From WHTB01 sp050699035 (GTDB taxonomy: Bacteria > Actinomycetota > Actinomycetes > Propionibacteriales > Nocardioidaceae): 24,977 nt of DNA. The position numbers were made by a program, and so were the translations under genes. Where the stretch lies: NCBI GenBank assembly GCA_050699035.1, contig JBOHDE010000028.1, forward strand, positions 1 through 24,977, given 5' to 3'. This document shows, piece by piece, positions 1 through 7,876 of this stretch; position 1 is the first letter of the stretch, and the number at the start of each line of letters is the position of its first letter. The notes under the pieces are model-generated. The model was not told where the DNA came from, did no database searches, and saw only the letters and a program-made list of their open reading frames with translations.

Positions 1-834
1 GGCGTCGACCTCGAGGTGATCGATGCCGGAGACGCCGGCCGTGCCGTCGGCACCCTGCTGGCCGGAAAGGCCGACTTCGCGTCGGGAGCGTTCGAGCACG
101 TCATCAAGGCTCGCGAGGAGAACAAGGACCTCGTCATGACTGCGTTGTACGTCAAGTACCCCGCGATGTCCCTCGTCGTTGGGTCGGACTCGGCCGATGA
201 GATCACGTCGGTGGAAGACCTGCGTGGCAAGCGTGTCGGGACGTCGAGCCCTGGCTCCGCCGCGCACTACAACCTCATCAGCCTGCTGAAGAGTCACGAC
301 ATGTCCGAAAGCGACGTCGAGCTCGTGTTCGCGGGCCTCAGCGAGATGCCGGCTGCACTCAAGAACGGCCAGGTAGAAGCCGGGATGGTGGTCGACCCGT
401 TCACCACCCAGACCATCAGCGACGGCACCGGCAGCATGCTCTTCGACCTCGGCACGGAAGAGGGCTCGCAGGAGCTGTACGGATCCGAGTACGCGATGTC
501 TGGCCTGATGACGCAGGCGAAGACCGTCGAGGAGAACCCCGAGCTGGCCCAGAAGGTCACCACGGCGGTAGTACGGGCGCTCGAGTACATCCACACCCAC
601 ACGCCGGAAGAGGTTGCCGAGGCGATGCCGGACGACTACAGCTCGGACAAGGAGACGCTGACAGCCGCGGTCGAGCACATGAAGGACGCCTTCACCGAGA
701 ACGGGATGATGCCGGCTGAGGCCGCCGACACCACTGCGACCGTCCTGGCCGACAACGGTGTCGTGTCCGAGAAGGCGATCGAGGACGTCCCCTCGCTCTA
801 CGACATGCAGTTCGTCGAGAGCGTCGAAAAGTGA
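1..834 (+). CDS. ABC transporter substrate-binding protein, NMT1/SsuA type (5' partial)
   Basis: The reading frame is open from base 1, so the N-terminus and any signal peptide lie outside the window; 277 residues are visible. The sequence reads as the periplasmic-binding type II fold of the NMT1/TauA/SsuA group. It has an early 'GTLLAGKADFASGA' segment, then 'SVEDLRGKRVGTSSPGS', the usual domain-swap region of these proteins, and a helical C-terminal half. Members bind small organic ligands such as sulfonates, pyrimidine precursors or aromatic acids for an ABC importer. No permease or ATPase of this system is in the window; they may lie upstream. The stop codon overlaps the GTG of the next gene by 4 bp (GTGA), so it is co-translated with a cysteine hydrolase, which suggests an amide- or carbamoyl-type ligand. 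That ligand is inference; the family call is fairly secure. Confidence 0.85.
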   Translation, partial: GVDLEVIDAGDAGRAVGTLLAGKADFASGAFEHVIKAREENKDLVMTALYVKYPAMSLVVGSDSADEITSVEDLRGKRVGTSSPGSAAHYNLISLLKSHDMSESDVELVFAGLSEMPAALKNGQVEAGMVVDPFTTQTISDGTGSMLFDLGTEEGSQELYGSEYAMSGLMTQAKTVEENPELAQKVTTAVVRALEYIHTHTPEEVAEAMPDDYSSDKETLTAAVEHMKDAFTENGMMPAEAADTTATVLADNGVVSEKAIEDVPSLYDMQFVESVEK

Positions 835-1460
835 CCCTGGCAGACCCTGACATTCACGCTGAACAGGGGTTCGGCCAGGAGATCGGCTTCGGAAACTCCC
901 CGGCCGTGGTCGTGGTGGACTTCCAGCGAGGTCTCACCGCGATCGGCGGCCCGCTTGCCGGCCCCGCGATCTCGCGTGCCGTCGACGCGTCCGTCGAGCT
1001 GCTCGACCTCTCGGCCGAGCTCGGTGTCCAGAGCTTCATGGTGCGGACCGAGTACCGGCCGGACGGTTCGGACGCTGGTGTGTTCGGCCGCAAGGCGAGG
1101 ACGCCCAGCCTGCTCGTCGAGGGCAGCGACTGGGCCGAGCTCGACGATCGGCTGCCACGCCAGCAGCGCGACATCGACCTGGTGAAGAAGATGCCATCCG
1201 CCTTCTTCGGCACTCCGCTGGCGATGATGCTGACTGCTCAAGGTATCGACACCCTGATCGTCGTCGGCTGCGTCACGAGCGGCTGCGTACGAGCAACCGC
1301 CGTCGACGGGATGAGTCATGGCTTTCGCGTCGTCATCCCGGCGGAGGGAGTCGGTGATAGGGACGATGAGTCGCATGACAACAGCCTGCGCGACCTTCAG
1401 CGCAAGTACGCCGACGTCCGGCCGATGGAGGAGGTGCTCGGTTGGCTGCGGGGCCGTTGA
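831..1460 (+). CDS. Isochorismatase-family cysteine hydrolase
   Basis: This 209-residue protein has the family's Asp-Lys-Cys triad. D30 is in 'VVVVDFQRG', K119 precedes 'MPSAFFGT', and C152 is in 'GCVTSGCVRATAVDG'. The 'SAFFGT' and 'SGCVRATAVDG' blocks resemble N-carbamoylsarcosine amidase and maleamate amidohydrolase (NicF) more than true isochorismatase, so hydrolysis of a C-N bond in an amide or carbamoyl compound is the likely reaction; the substrate cannot be read from sequence. The GTG start at 831 overlaps the preceding stop by 4 bp, and the next gene starts inside this one, so the three are translationally coupled. It is probably cytosolic, as no signal peptide is seen. Family certain, specificity open. 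Confidence 0.9.
   Translation: MTLADPDIHAEQGFGQEIGFGNSPAVVVVDFQRGLTAIGGPLAGPAISRAVDASVELLDLSAELGVQSFMVRTEYRPDGSDAGVFGRKARTPSLLVEGSDWAELDDRLPRQQRDIDLVKKMPSAFFGTPLAMMLTAQGIDTLIVVGCVTSGCVRATAVDGMSHGFRVVIPAEGVGDRDDESHDNSLRDLQRKYADVRPMEEVLGWLRGR
1427..1434 (+). promoter_or_regulatory. Strong ribosome binding site deciding a TTG start
   Basis: GGAGGAGG lies inside the end of the cysteine hydrolase gene, 7 nt before TTG at 1442. It supports initiation of the dehydrogenase at this TTG rather than at a later codon. Confidence 0.7.
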
Positions 1461-2476
1461 CGATTGCGCTCGGAGGACATGACCGAGTACTGGACCTGTT
1501 CGCCTGGATCACCGACCCCGACGGGCGTGACCGCTTCGGCACCGCCATCTGGGACGGGATGTGGACCGAAGACGCGAAGGCAGCGCTGGTCCAGCAGGTG
1601 CGGGCAGCGGACCTCCCTCGGACAACGGTGTCGTACGTAGGTGACGACGACGTCTCCGGGTGCTCGCTGCTGGTGACGGAGACACCCGTCGAGATCGAGA
1701 CCGTGCGCTCCACGATGCCGACCGTCTCGCACGTCGTGCAGTTCGGGCGCTTCTCGCCGCAGGTCGTCGAGGCCACTGCGGCCGGACCGGCAGTAGTGGA
1801 GTTCGAGCGCGCCTCCATCCGGAGCGTGGCGGAGCACGCCGTCGCGATGACCCTGTGCCTGTTGCGAGAACTGGTGCAGGTCGACCGTGCGGTGAGAGCC
1901 AGCGCCCCGCCACGGGCGCCGAGCGAGTACGCCTACAACTGGCTCGGAGCGATGCCACGCTCGATCGCCGACGCACGAGTCTGCATCCTGGGTTTCGGGC
2001 AGGTGGGCCAGGCGGTGTGGCGGGCGCTGGCGGGTCTGCGCCCGGCCGAGGTCACCTACTGGTCGCGCACGGCTAACAAGCACCTCGCCACTGGGGCGCA
2101 CCAGCCCGACCTGATGCGGGCCCTGACTGACGCGGATGTGGCGATCGTCGCCCTTCCACTCACCAACGACACGCGCGACCTCATCGGACCCGAGCATCTC
2201 GCCGCCCTGGGGCCTGCCGGCGTCCTGGTCAACGTCTCGAGAGGCGCCATCGTCCAGGAGGACGCGCTGGTGTCGTGCTTGCAGGGTGGCGCTCTCGGCG
2301 CTGCCGGTCTCGACGTCTTCGCGCGTGAGCCGATGGAAACACTGCACCCGTTCCGGTCGCTCGACAACGTGCTGTTGTCTCCCCATGTTGCCGGTGGGAC
2401 GAGGGAGCGGTTGGCGCTCGAGCTGCTTCAGCTGCTCGACGTCGTCAAGGGTCTTGCGAATAAGCGGACCACGTGA
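1442..2476 (+). CDS. D-isomer-specific 2-hydroxyacid dehydrogenase
   Basis: A 344-residue NAD(P)-dependent oxidoreductase of the D-2-hydroxyacid dehydrogenase/phosphoglycerate dehydrogenase-like family, interconverting a 2-oxo acid and a D-2-hydroxy acid. The nucleotide-binding motif GFGQVG is at residues 184-189. The catalytic residues fit R267 ('NVSRGAIV'), E296 ('FAREPM') and H315 ('LSPHVAGG'). The N-terminal substrate domain is shorter and poorly conserved, as in GyaR/GhrA-like members. The start is TTG at 1442, chosen because GGAGGAGG lies 7 nt upstream; this gives a 19-bp overlap with the previous gene. It could reduce or oxidise a product of the neighbouring hydrolase (inference). It ends 19 bp before the convergent TetR gene, with no clear hairpin between. 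Confidence 0.88.
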   Translation: MAAGPLTIALGGHDRVLDLFAWITDPDGRDRFGTAIWDGMWTEDAKAALVQQVRAADLPRTTVSYVGDDDVSGCSLLVTETPVEIETVRSTMPTVSHVVQFGRFSPQVVEATAAGPAVVEFERASIRSVAEHAVAMTLCLLRELVQVDRAVRASAPPRAPSEYAYNWLGAMPRSIADARVCILGFGQVGQAVWRALAGLRPAEVTYWSRTANKHLATGAHQPDLMRALTDADVAIVALPLTNDTRDLIGPEHLAALGPAGVLVNVSRGAIVQEDALVSCLQGGALGAAGLDVFAREPMETLHPFRSLDNVLLSPHVAGGTRERLALELLQLLDVVKGLANKRTT

Positions 2477-2495
2477 GACTCGCGGACCCCAACAG

Positions 2496-3191
2496 TCACG
2501 AGCGCTTCGTCGACGCGTCGTCGCCAGGGAGAGCGAGCATCTGCACCATGATGAGGTCGCTCATCGCGCGGATGATCTTGTCCTGGTCGAAGCGGCCGGC
2601 AGGGTCGTACCACTCGACGGCCCAGTTGATCATCCCCAGGATGGACAGGCGTACGAGTGTCGCCTCCCCAGGGGGGATCTCGCCGGCGTCCATCGCCTCC
2701 TGCACGAGCGTCGTGAACAGCTGGTCATACCGGTCGACTCGTGCTTCGTACTGCTCGCGGTACGGCGACTTGAGAAACCGACGCTCGCGAAGGAACACGG
2801 CCACCGCGTTCTGCCGTGTCAGCACGAAGTCGAGGTGGTTCTCGACGGCGAGCCGCAGCTTCTCCTTCGGTGCGAGGTCCTGCACCAAGACGGCTTCCAA
2901 CCGGTCGAGGAAGTTGGCCATCCCGGTTTCGAGGACCCGTAACAAGAGGTCCTGCTTGCCGTCCACGTGGTAGTAGAGGCTCGCCGTCGTGAGCCCCAGC
3001 TGCTGGGCGACGTCGGAGATCGAGGTGCCGTTGTAACCCTTCTCGGCGAACAGCGCTGTCGCCGCTGCGATGAAGGCCTGCTCGGTCTGTCGCATCGGAC
3101 GGCGTGTCCCCGTCGGCTCACCCGACCGTTCGGTCGACGTGCGGTCGCCTTCGTTTCGGTGTTCCCGTGCTGCCATCCGACTCACCCCCAT
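2496..3191 (-). CDS. TetR/AcrR-family transcriptional repressor
   Basis: A 231-residue protein. An N-terminal tail of about 35 residues rich in Arg and Glu precedes a TetR_N helix-turn-helix: 'AATALFAEKGYNGTSISDVA' followed by 'LGLTTASLYYHVDGKQDLL'. The C-terminal part is the all-helical ligand-binding region. It sits back-to-back with the Liv transporter/catabolic operon; the 62-bp spacer carries an operon promoter and a 22-bp imperfect palindrome, so it most likely represses that operon and itself until an acyl-CoA or acid inducer binds. Many TetR regulators of CoA catabolism (KstR, PaaR types) work this way. ATG 3191 has no good Shine-Dalgarno; ATG 3176 (preceded by GGGGGTGAG) is an equally possible start. 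Family call secure; ligand unknown. Confidence 0.9.
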   Translation of the reverse strand: MGVSRMAAREHRNEGDRTSTERSGEPTGTRRPMRQTEQAFIAAATALFAEKGYNGTSISDVAQQLGLTTASLYYHVDGKQDLLLRVLETGMANFLDRLEAVLVQDLAPKEKLRLAVENHLDFVLTRQNAVAVFLRERRFLKSPYREQYEARVDRYDQLFTTLVQEAMDAGEIPPGEATLVRLSILGMINWAVEWYDPAGRFDQDKIIRAMSDLIMVQMLALPGDDASTKRS

Positions 3192-3202
3192 CGACTAGAG
3201 CC

Positions 3203-3231
3203 TTGACACTGCCATGCGCCGATCCTACTGT
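3203..3231 (+). promoter_or_regulatory. Sigma-70-type promoter of the Liv/catabolic operon
   Basis: TTGACA at 3203-3208, a 17-bp spacer and TACTGT at 3226-3231 form a near-consensus housekeeping promoter pointing into the substrate-binding protein gene. The expected transcription start near 3238 falls inside the palindrome that follows. Confidence 0.7.
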
Positions 3232-3253
3232 CTACTGAACGATCATTAAGTAG
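3232..3253 (+). promoter_or_regulatory. 22-bp imperfect palindrome, probable TetR operator
   Basis: The outer arms are CTACT and AGTAG around a GAACGATCATT core; 18 of 22 positions match the reverse complement. It begins right after the -10 box and covers the predicted start point, an ideal position for repression. On the other strand TAGGAT (complement of 3222-3227) could be the -10 of the TetR gene, so one site could control both directions. Size and symmetry are typical of TetR-dimer operators; binding by this particular TetR is inferred from adjacency. Confidence 0.65.
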
Positions 3254-3260
3254 ATGAGGC

Positions 3261-3266
3261 GAGAGG
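3261..3266 (+). promoter_or_regulatory. Ribosome binding site choosing ATG 3275
   Basis: GAGAGG ends 8 nt before ATG 3275, a proper distance, but only 2 nt before ATG 3269. It lies inside any translation from ATG 3254, so 3275 is the favoured start. Confidence 0.55.
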
Positions 3267-3274
3267 TCATGGGT

Positions 3275-4516
3275 ATGTCGATAGATCGGCTACGCGCCCC
3301 GCAAGGATTGGCTGGTGTCGTTGGCATCGCTCTCGCTCTGACCGCTTGTGGCGGCGGCGCCTCCGGCGGTGGTGCGGGCGAGGAGATCAAGATCGGTTTG
3401 CCGCACCCCTTGACGGGGGTGTGGGCCGAAGGCGGTCAGAACTCCGTGAACGGTGCGCTGCTCGCGATCGAGGACGTCAACGAGGCGGGTGGCGTCGAGT
3501 CGCTCGAGGGTGCGAAGTTCGCGCCGGTCGAGGCAGACACCAGCTCAGAAGACCCCGGGCAGGCGGCGTCGGTCACGCGGCGCCTGGTCCAGCAGGACGG
3601 AGTCAGTGCGTTGATCGGGTCGTACGTCTCGGCGCTGACCCTCACCGCGAGCACCGAAGCCGAGAAGGGCCGCATCCCGATGCTGACCCAGGCGTTCACC
3701 GACGAGCTCACCGGCCGTGGTTACAAGTACCTCTTCCAGCTCCCGCCAGCATCGTCGGAGATCGGTGCGTCGACGGTCCCGTATGTGCGGGACGCGTTCG
3801 CCACCGCGAAGGTCCCGGTGCAGCGGGTGGCGGTCGTCTCGTCGAACGACGCGGCCCTCAAGGCCCAGGCGGAAGGCACGGCGAAGGCAGCCGAAGGCGA
3901 GGGCCTCGATGTGGTGTCGAAGAAGTTCTACCCGATCGACATCACCGACGCGTCCGTCCTGTCGCAGCAGGTGATGCGGTCGAAGCCCGACATCGTGTTC
4001 ATCGGCGGTCCGACCCAGGCCGCCATTCTCGTGGTGCAGACGATGCGAAGCCTCGGGTACGAGGGGCCCATGGTGGGTCTTGGCGGCGGCGGGATCCTCA
4101 ACAAGGGCTTCGCGGAGGCGCTCGGGGAGAACGTCAATGGCGTCCTGAGCATGGCTGCCTGGAACTGGGACATGCCCTACGAGGGCGTGGACGACGTGAA
4201 CAAGCGGTTCATGGAGCGGTTCGACGAGCCGTTCATGCCGCAGGAGGCCGGGGAGTCGTACGCCGCAGTCTGGATGCTCAAGGAGGCGATGGAGAGCACC
4301 GGAAGCAGCGAGCCCGAAGACATCGCGAAGGCGCTGAGGGAGCAGTCCCTCACCTCGGGCCCGGGGTCATTGATGCCGGGCGGGGAGGTCGGCTTCGACA
4401 AGAGCGGGCTGAACCCGGACACGTATCCGGTGATGATCCAGTGGCAAGAGGGTGTCCCGCGCGGCGTCTGGCCGGAGGACGTCCAAGCCACGCCCCCGAT
4501 CACGTCGAGTAAGTAG
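3275..4516 (+). CDS. Branched-chain amino acid-type ABC transporter substrate-binding lipoprotein
   Basis: About 413 residues from ATG 3275. A short positive N-terminus and a hydrophobic stretch end in a lipobox, L22-T-A-C25, followed by a Gly/Ser-rich linker, so the mature protein is a membrane-anchored lipoprotein on the outer face. The rest is a Peripla_BP_6 (LivJ/LivK, Leu/Ile/Val-binding) fold: 'IKIGLPHPLTGVWAEGGQNSV' at the start, 'DTSSEDPGQAASVTRRLV' and 'VSALIGSYVSALT'. Such proteins often bind aromatic or other organic acids and amides rather than amino acids. It is the first gene of a 12-gene operon; the permease follows 19 bp after its stop. In-frame ATGs at 3254 and 3269 exist, but the Shine-Dalgarno and the compact signal peptide favour 3275. 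Confidence 0.92.
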   Translation: MSIDRLRAPQGLAGVVGIALALTACGGGASGGGAGEEIKIGLPHPLTGVWAEGGQNSVNGALLAIEDVNEAGGVESLEGAKFAPVEADTSSEDPGQAASVTRRLVQQDGVSALIGSYVSALTLTASTEAEKGRIPMLTQAFTDELTGRGYKYLFQLPPASSEIGASTVPYVRDAFATAKVPVQRVAVVSSNDAALKAQAEGTAKAAEGEGLDVVSKKFYPIDITDASVLSQQVMRSKPDIVFIGGPTQAAILVVQTMRSLGYEGPMVGLGGGGILNKGFAEALGENVNGVLSMAAWNWDMPYEGVDDVNKRFMERFDEPFMPQEAGESYAAVWMLKEAMESTGSSEPEDIAKALREQSLTSGPGSLMPGGEVGFDKSGLNPDTYPVMIQWQEGVPRGVWPEDVQATPPITSSK

Positions 4517-4535
4517 CGCAGGACTCGGGAACGCT

Positions 4536-5408
4536 GTGTCGACCTTCGCGCAAGCGGCCGTCACGGGGCTGCTCCTGGGCGGCGTGTACGGCCTGGTCGC
4601 GATGGGGCTCAGCCTCGTCTTCGGTGTCATGCGGGTGGTCAACTTCGCACACGGCGACTTCGTGCTGATCGGGATGTACGCGACGCTCGTTGTGTACACG
4701 ACCTGGCACCTCAACCCGTTCGTGGCGCTGCTCGTGGTGGTGCCTGGTGCGCTGCTCCTCGGCGCCGCACTCCAGCGGGTGCTGATCAGACGGGTAACCG
4801 GGACGACCGAGCTTCGTCAGCTGATGCTCACGCTCGGCCTCGCGCTCGTCATCCAGAACGTTGCCCTCATCATCTTCTCGCCCAACCAGCGGTCGCTGCC
4901 GGGCTTCGCCTGGGGCTCCGAGCTGGTCCGCTTGGGCCCGATCTACGTGCGGCCCGCCCACGCCGTCGGCTTTGCCATCGCCCTTGCAGTCACCTGCGCA
5001 CTAACGCTGATGCTGACCCGATCGGACTTCGGGCGGGCGATGCGGGCGACGGTCGATGACGCCGAGATGGCGGAGTCCTCGGGGGTTCGTACGAAGCGGG
5101 TCTACGCCGTCGGGATGGCGCTCGGGACATGTGTCGCCTGTGTCGCGGGCGCCGTCCTCATCACGTACTACCCGGTGTCTCCGGCCACCGGCCGCCAGTT
5201 CCTGGTGATCGCCTTCGTCGCCGTGGTGCTGGGCGGTCTCGGCAACGTCATCGGTGCGTTTCTTGGCGGAATCCTGGCCGGCCTGGTCCAGCAGTTCACC
5301 GCTTCCTTCGTCGCGGTCGACCTGCAAGACGTCGGACTGTTCGCCCTCTTCATCGCTGTCCTGGTGTTCCGCCCGAACGGGCTGTTCGGGCGAGAGGGGG
5401 CAGTGTGA
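4536..5408 (+). CDS. Branched-chain amino acid-type ABC transporter permease, LivH-like
   Basis: A 290-residue integral membrane protein of the LivH/HisM-like permease family, the usual length. The hallmark 'VMRVVNFAHGDFVLIGMYA' segment occurs near residues 28-50. Hydrophobic helices alternate through the whole protein, and the conserved loop 'MRATVDDAEMAESSGV' (the EAA-like contact for the ATPase) lies near two-thirds of the length. GTG 4536 is chosen because upstream codons in the frame overlap the preceding gene and encode an Arg-rich, non-membrane stretch. It pairs with the LivM-like protein to form the membrane pore. The stop overlaps the next start by 4 bp (GTGA). Confidence 0.92.
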   Translation: MSTFAQAAVTGLLLGGVYGLVAMGLSLVFGVMRVVNFAHGDFVLIGMYATLVVYTTWHLNPFVALLVVVPGALLLGAALQRVLIRRVTGTTELRQLMLTLGLALVIQNVALIIFSPNQRSLPGFAWGSELVRLGPIYVRPAHAVGFAIALAVTCALTLMLTRSDFGRAMRATVDDAEMAESSGVRTKRVYAVGMALGTCVACVAGAVLITYYPVSPATGRQFLVIAFVAVVLGGLGNVIGAFLGGILAGLVQQFTASFVAVDLQDVGLFALFIAVLVFRPNGLFGREGAV

Positions 5409-6433
5409 AGGGCCGCACGGGCCAGCTGGCCGGGCTGCTGTTCTTCGCGGTGGCGGCAAGCCTCCCGCTCTGGCTGCTGCTGGACGACTACCTGCGCGGC
5501 ATCGGCGTGCGGGCACTGGTGGTCGCGATCCTCGCCGTCTCCTGGAACATCATCGGCGGCTTCGCGGGCCGGCTCTCGTTCGGGCACGCGGCGTTCTTCG
5601 GAATCGGCGCCTACACCAGCTCGCTGCTGCTCGTCGAGCGAGAGATCTCACCCTGGATCGGGGGAGTCGTCGGCATGCTCGCCGCCGGACTGGTCGCCCT
5701 GCTGCTGGGCCTTCCCGTCCTTCGCCTGCGCGGTATCTTCTTCACGCTCGCGACGTTCGTCTTCACCCTCATCCTGCTCACGCTGGCGCGCTACTTCGGC
5801 GACTTCACCGGTGGTGACGTAGGGCTCAGCCTCCCGCTGACCGACCCGTCCTTCGCAATGATGCAGTTCCGCGGACAGGCGGCCTTCTTCTACCTCGCGC
5901 TCGCCGTGCTCGCCCTCTATGTCGCGATCGCCGCAGCCGTCTCGCGATCGGCGTTCGGCTACCGACTTCGTGCCATCCGTGACGACGAGGAGGTGGCTGA
6001 GGCACTGGGCATCGCCACCACCCGAGTCAAGCTCCAGGCTTTCGTCCTCAGCGCCGCGATGGCGGCGTTCGCCGGCACCCTCGCCGCCCAGCAGGACCTC
6101 TTCATCGACCCGGGGAGCGCGTTCGGGATCGACCGGTCGGTCGAGATCGTGCTCGCCGCGATCCTGGGCGGCATCGGCACGGTCTGGGGCCCGGTCGTGG
6201 GCGGGATCGCGGTCGTGGCCATGTCGGACGGCCTCAACAACGTCCTCCGTGAAGTCGCCGCCGGCGCCGAGACCGTGGTCTACGGCTTCGCCCTCATCGC
6301 GGTGGCGCTGTGGCTGCCCGGCGGGCTGGCGTCGTTGCCGGCCCAGCTGGGGACCCTGCGGCGCGGCCGACATGGCGCGCCCACTCCCGAGCGGGCCAGA
6401 CTCGGGTCGGTCGAGAAGGAAGGGCGGTCCTGA
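5405..6433 (+). CDS. Branched-chain amino acid-type ABC transporter permease, LivM-like
   Basis: A 342-residue integral membrane protein. It has the LivM signature 'VSWNIIGGFAGRLSFGHAAF', then 'FGIGAYTSSLLL', and a cytoplasmic coupling loop 'GYRLRAIRDDEEVAEALGI' that contacts the ATPases. The region after 'EIVLAAILGGIGTVWGPVVGG' is the typical last pair of helices. The GTG start at 5405 overlaps the LivH stop by 4 bp, and its own stop shares one base with the next ATG (TGATG), so permeases and ATPases are translationally coupled. Length and motifs are normal for the family, with no sign of damage. The transported ligand is unknown. Confidence 0.93.
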   Translation: MKGRTGQLAGLLFFAVAASLPLWLLLDDYLRGIGVRALVVAILAVSWNIIGGFAGRLSFGHAAFFGIGAYTSSLLLVEREISPWIGGVVGMLAAGLVALLLGLPVLRLRGIFFTLATFVFTLILLTLARYFGDFTGGDVGLSLPLTDPSFAMMQFRGQAAFFYLALAVLALYVAIAAAVSRSAFGYRLRAIRDDEEVAEALGIATTRVKLQAFVLSAAMAAFAGTLAAQQDLFIDPGSAFGIDRSVEIVLAAILGGIGTVWGPVVGGIAVVAMSDGLNNVLREVAAGAETVVYGFALIAVALWLPGGLASLPAQLGTLRRGRHGAPTPERARLGSVEKEGRS

Positions 6434-7176
6434 TGGACGTCGGCCCTGTCAGGGTGGAGCATGCGTCGAAGTCGTTCGGCGGCGTACGCGCCGTCCGTGA
6501 CGTCGACCTGGATATCGACGAGGGCGGAGTCGTCGCTCTGGTCGGGCCCAACGGAGCCGGCAAGAGCACGCTGTTCGACCTGATCACCGGGGTCCAGTCA
6601 CTCGACACCGGGCGGCGGATCATCCGTGGGCGCGACATGACTCGGGCCCGCAGCCACCGCATCGCCGCGGTGGGAGTGGCCCGCACGTTCCAGAAGGTGC
6701 GGCTCTTCCCGTCGATGTCGGTCATCGACAACGTCGTTGTCGGCGGGCTGGTCAAGCACCGCAGCGTCGACGAGTCCCGGCGGGCCGCCTCCCAAGCCCT
6801 CCAACGAGTAGGACTCCTCGACCGGGCGGAACGCAGCCCCGCCGAGCTGACGCTGATCGACCGAAAGCGGCTGGAGATGGCGCGAGCGCTGGCGTCGAGT
6901 CCCTCGGTGCTCCTGCTCGACGAGGTGATGACAGGTCTGACCGCTGAGGAGATCGAGGACGCGGTCGACCTCATCCAGCAGCTGACCGACGAAGGGGTGA
7001 CCGTCCTGCTCGTCGAGCACCTGCTGAAGATCGTGATGCGCATCAGCCGAAGGGTCGTGGTGCTCAACGAGGGCCGGGTCATCGCCGACGGGACTCCACG
7101 GGACGTCCAGCAGGACAAGGCCGTCGTCGAGGCCTACATCGGTTCGGCAGAGGGGCACGGCCATGCTGAGGGTTGA
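6433..7176 (+). CDS. ABC transporter ATP-binding protein, LivG-like
   Basis: A 247-residue cytoplasmic ATPase of the branched-chain amino acid uptake family. Walker A GPNGAGKST is at residues 38-46, Walker B is 'VLLLDEVMTGL', and the switch His is in 'LLVEHLLKIV'. The ABC signature is non-canonical: where LSGG/LSYG is expected there is 'ELTLIDRKRLEMARALA'. LivG proteins of aromatic-acid importers often carry such LT/LN-x3-RKRLE variants, so this is probably not loss of function. ATG 6433 shares one base with the LivM stop. The gene ends 14 bp inside the LivF gene. Confidence 0.92.
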   Translation: MDVGPVRVEHASKSFGGVRAVRDVDLDIDEGGVVALVGPNGAGKSTLFDLITGVQSLDTGRRIIRGRDMTRARSHRIAAVGVARTFQKVRLFPSMSVIDNVVVGGLVKHRSVDESRRAASQALQRVGLLDRAERSPAELTLIDRKRLEMARALASSPSVLLLDEVMTGLTAEEIEDAVDLIQQLTDEGVTVLLVEHLLKIVMRISRRVVVLNEGRVIADGTPRDVQQDKAVVEAYIGSAEGHGHAEG

Positions 7177-7876
7177 GCGGCTCCATGCCGCGTACGGCGA
7201 CGCCGTCGTGCTCAACGACGTCTCACTCACCGTGCAGGACGGCGAGATCACCGGCATCCTCGGTCCTAACGGTGCGGGCAAGTCCACCCTCCTCAAGTGC
7301 ATCGCAGGACACCTGCGGCCGAGTGAAGGAGCCATCCTGCTCGACGACGAGCCGATCCACCGGCTCGCGCCGTACGACATCGCTGCCCGCGGAGTCGCCC
7401 TCGTGCCCGAGGGCCGCCGCGTCTTCAGCAGCCTCAGCGTTCACGAGAACCTGCTGGTCGGTGGATCCGCCCGGCGGGCCAAGGCCGATCGACAGAACCA
7501 GCTCGACCAGGTGTACGAGCTGTTCCCGCGGCTGCTGGAGCGGCGCCGCCAACGAGCCGGCGCGCTCTCGGGCGGAGAACAACAGATGCTGGCCATCGGA
7601 CGAGCGCTGATGCTGAAGCCCCGGGTCATCCTCCTCGACGAGCCGTCCCTCGGCCTCGCGCCGATGGTGACCGAGCTCGTGTTCGACACCATCCGGCAGA
7701 TCGGCGCAACCGGCGTGACCATGCTGCTCGTCGAGCAGAACGCATCACAGGCGCTCACGAGTGCAAGTCGTGGGTACGTGCTCGAGCAGGGTCATGTCGT
7801 CTTGTCCGGTGACCAGGAAAGCCTGCGCGGCGCGCGAGCAGTGCGGGACGCCTACTTGGGGGTTACGGATGTCTGA
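7163..7876 (+). CDS. ABC transporter ATP-binding protein, LivF-like
   Basis: A 237-residue ATPase, the usual LivF length. Walker A GPNGAGKST is at residues 34-42, the Q-loop region contains 'ALVPEGRRVFSSLSVHENL' (a LivF hallmark), the signature is 'LSGGEQQML', Walker B is 'VILLDEPSLGLAPM', and the switch His position reads 'LLVEQNASQ', with the Gln usual in LivF. ATG 7163 has GAGGGG 7 nt upstream within livG. It completes a five-component importer (binding protein, two permeases, two ATPases). Its last 8 bp overlap the CoA-transferase gene, which ties uptake to catabolism. Confidence 0.93.
   Translation: MLRVERLHAAYGDAVVLNDVSLTVQDGEITGILGPNGAGKSTLLKCIAGHLRPSEGAILLDDEPIHRLAPYDIAARGVALVPEGRRVFSSLSVHENLLVGGSARRAKADRQNQLDQVYELFPRLLERRRQRAGALSGGEQQMLAIGRALMLKPRVILLDEPSLGLAPMVTELVFDTIRQIGATGVTMLLVEQNASQALTSASRGYVLEQGHVVLSGDQESLRGARAVRDAYLGVTDV

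Noticed and set aside
1397..2386. 329-codon open frame on the minus strand
   Set aside because: Lies fully antisense to the D-2-hydroxyacid dehydrogenase with its complete R/E/H triad; low-complexity Arg/His-rich translation typical of GC-rich shadows.
4452..4535. N-terminal extension of the LivH gene into the binding-protein gene
   Set aside because: It would add an Arg/Ser-rich stretch absent from LivH proteins; GTG 4536 gives the usual length.
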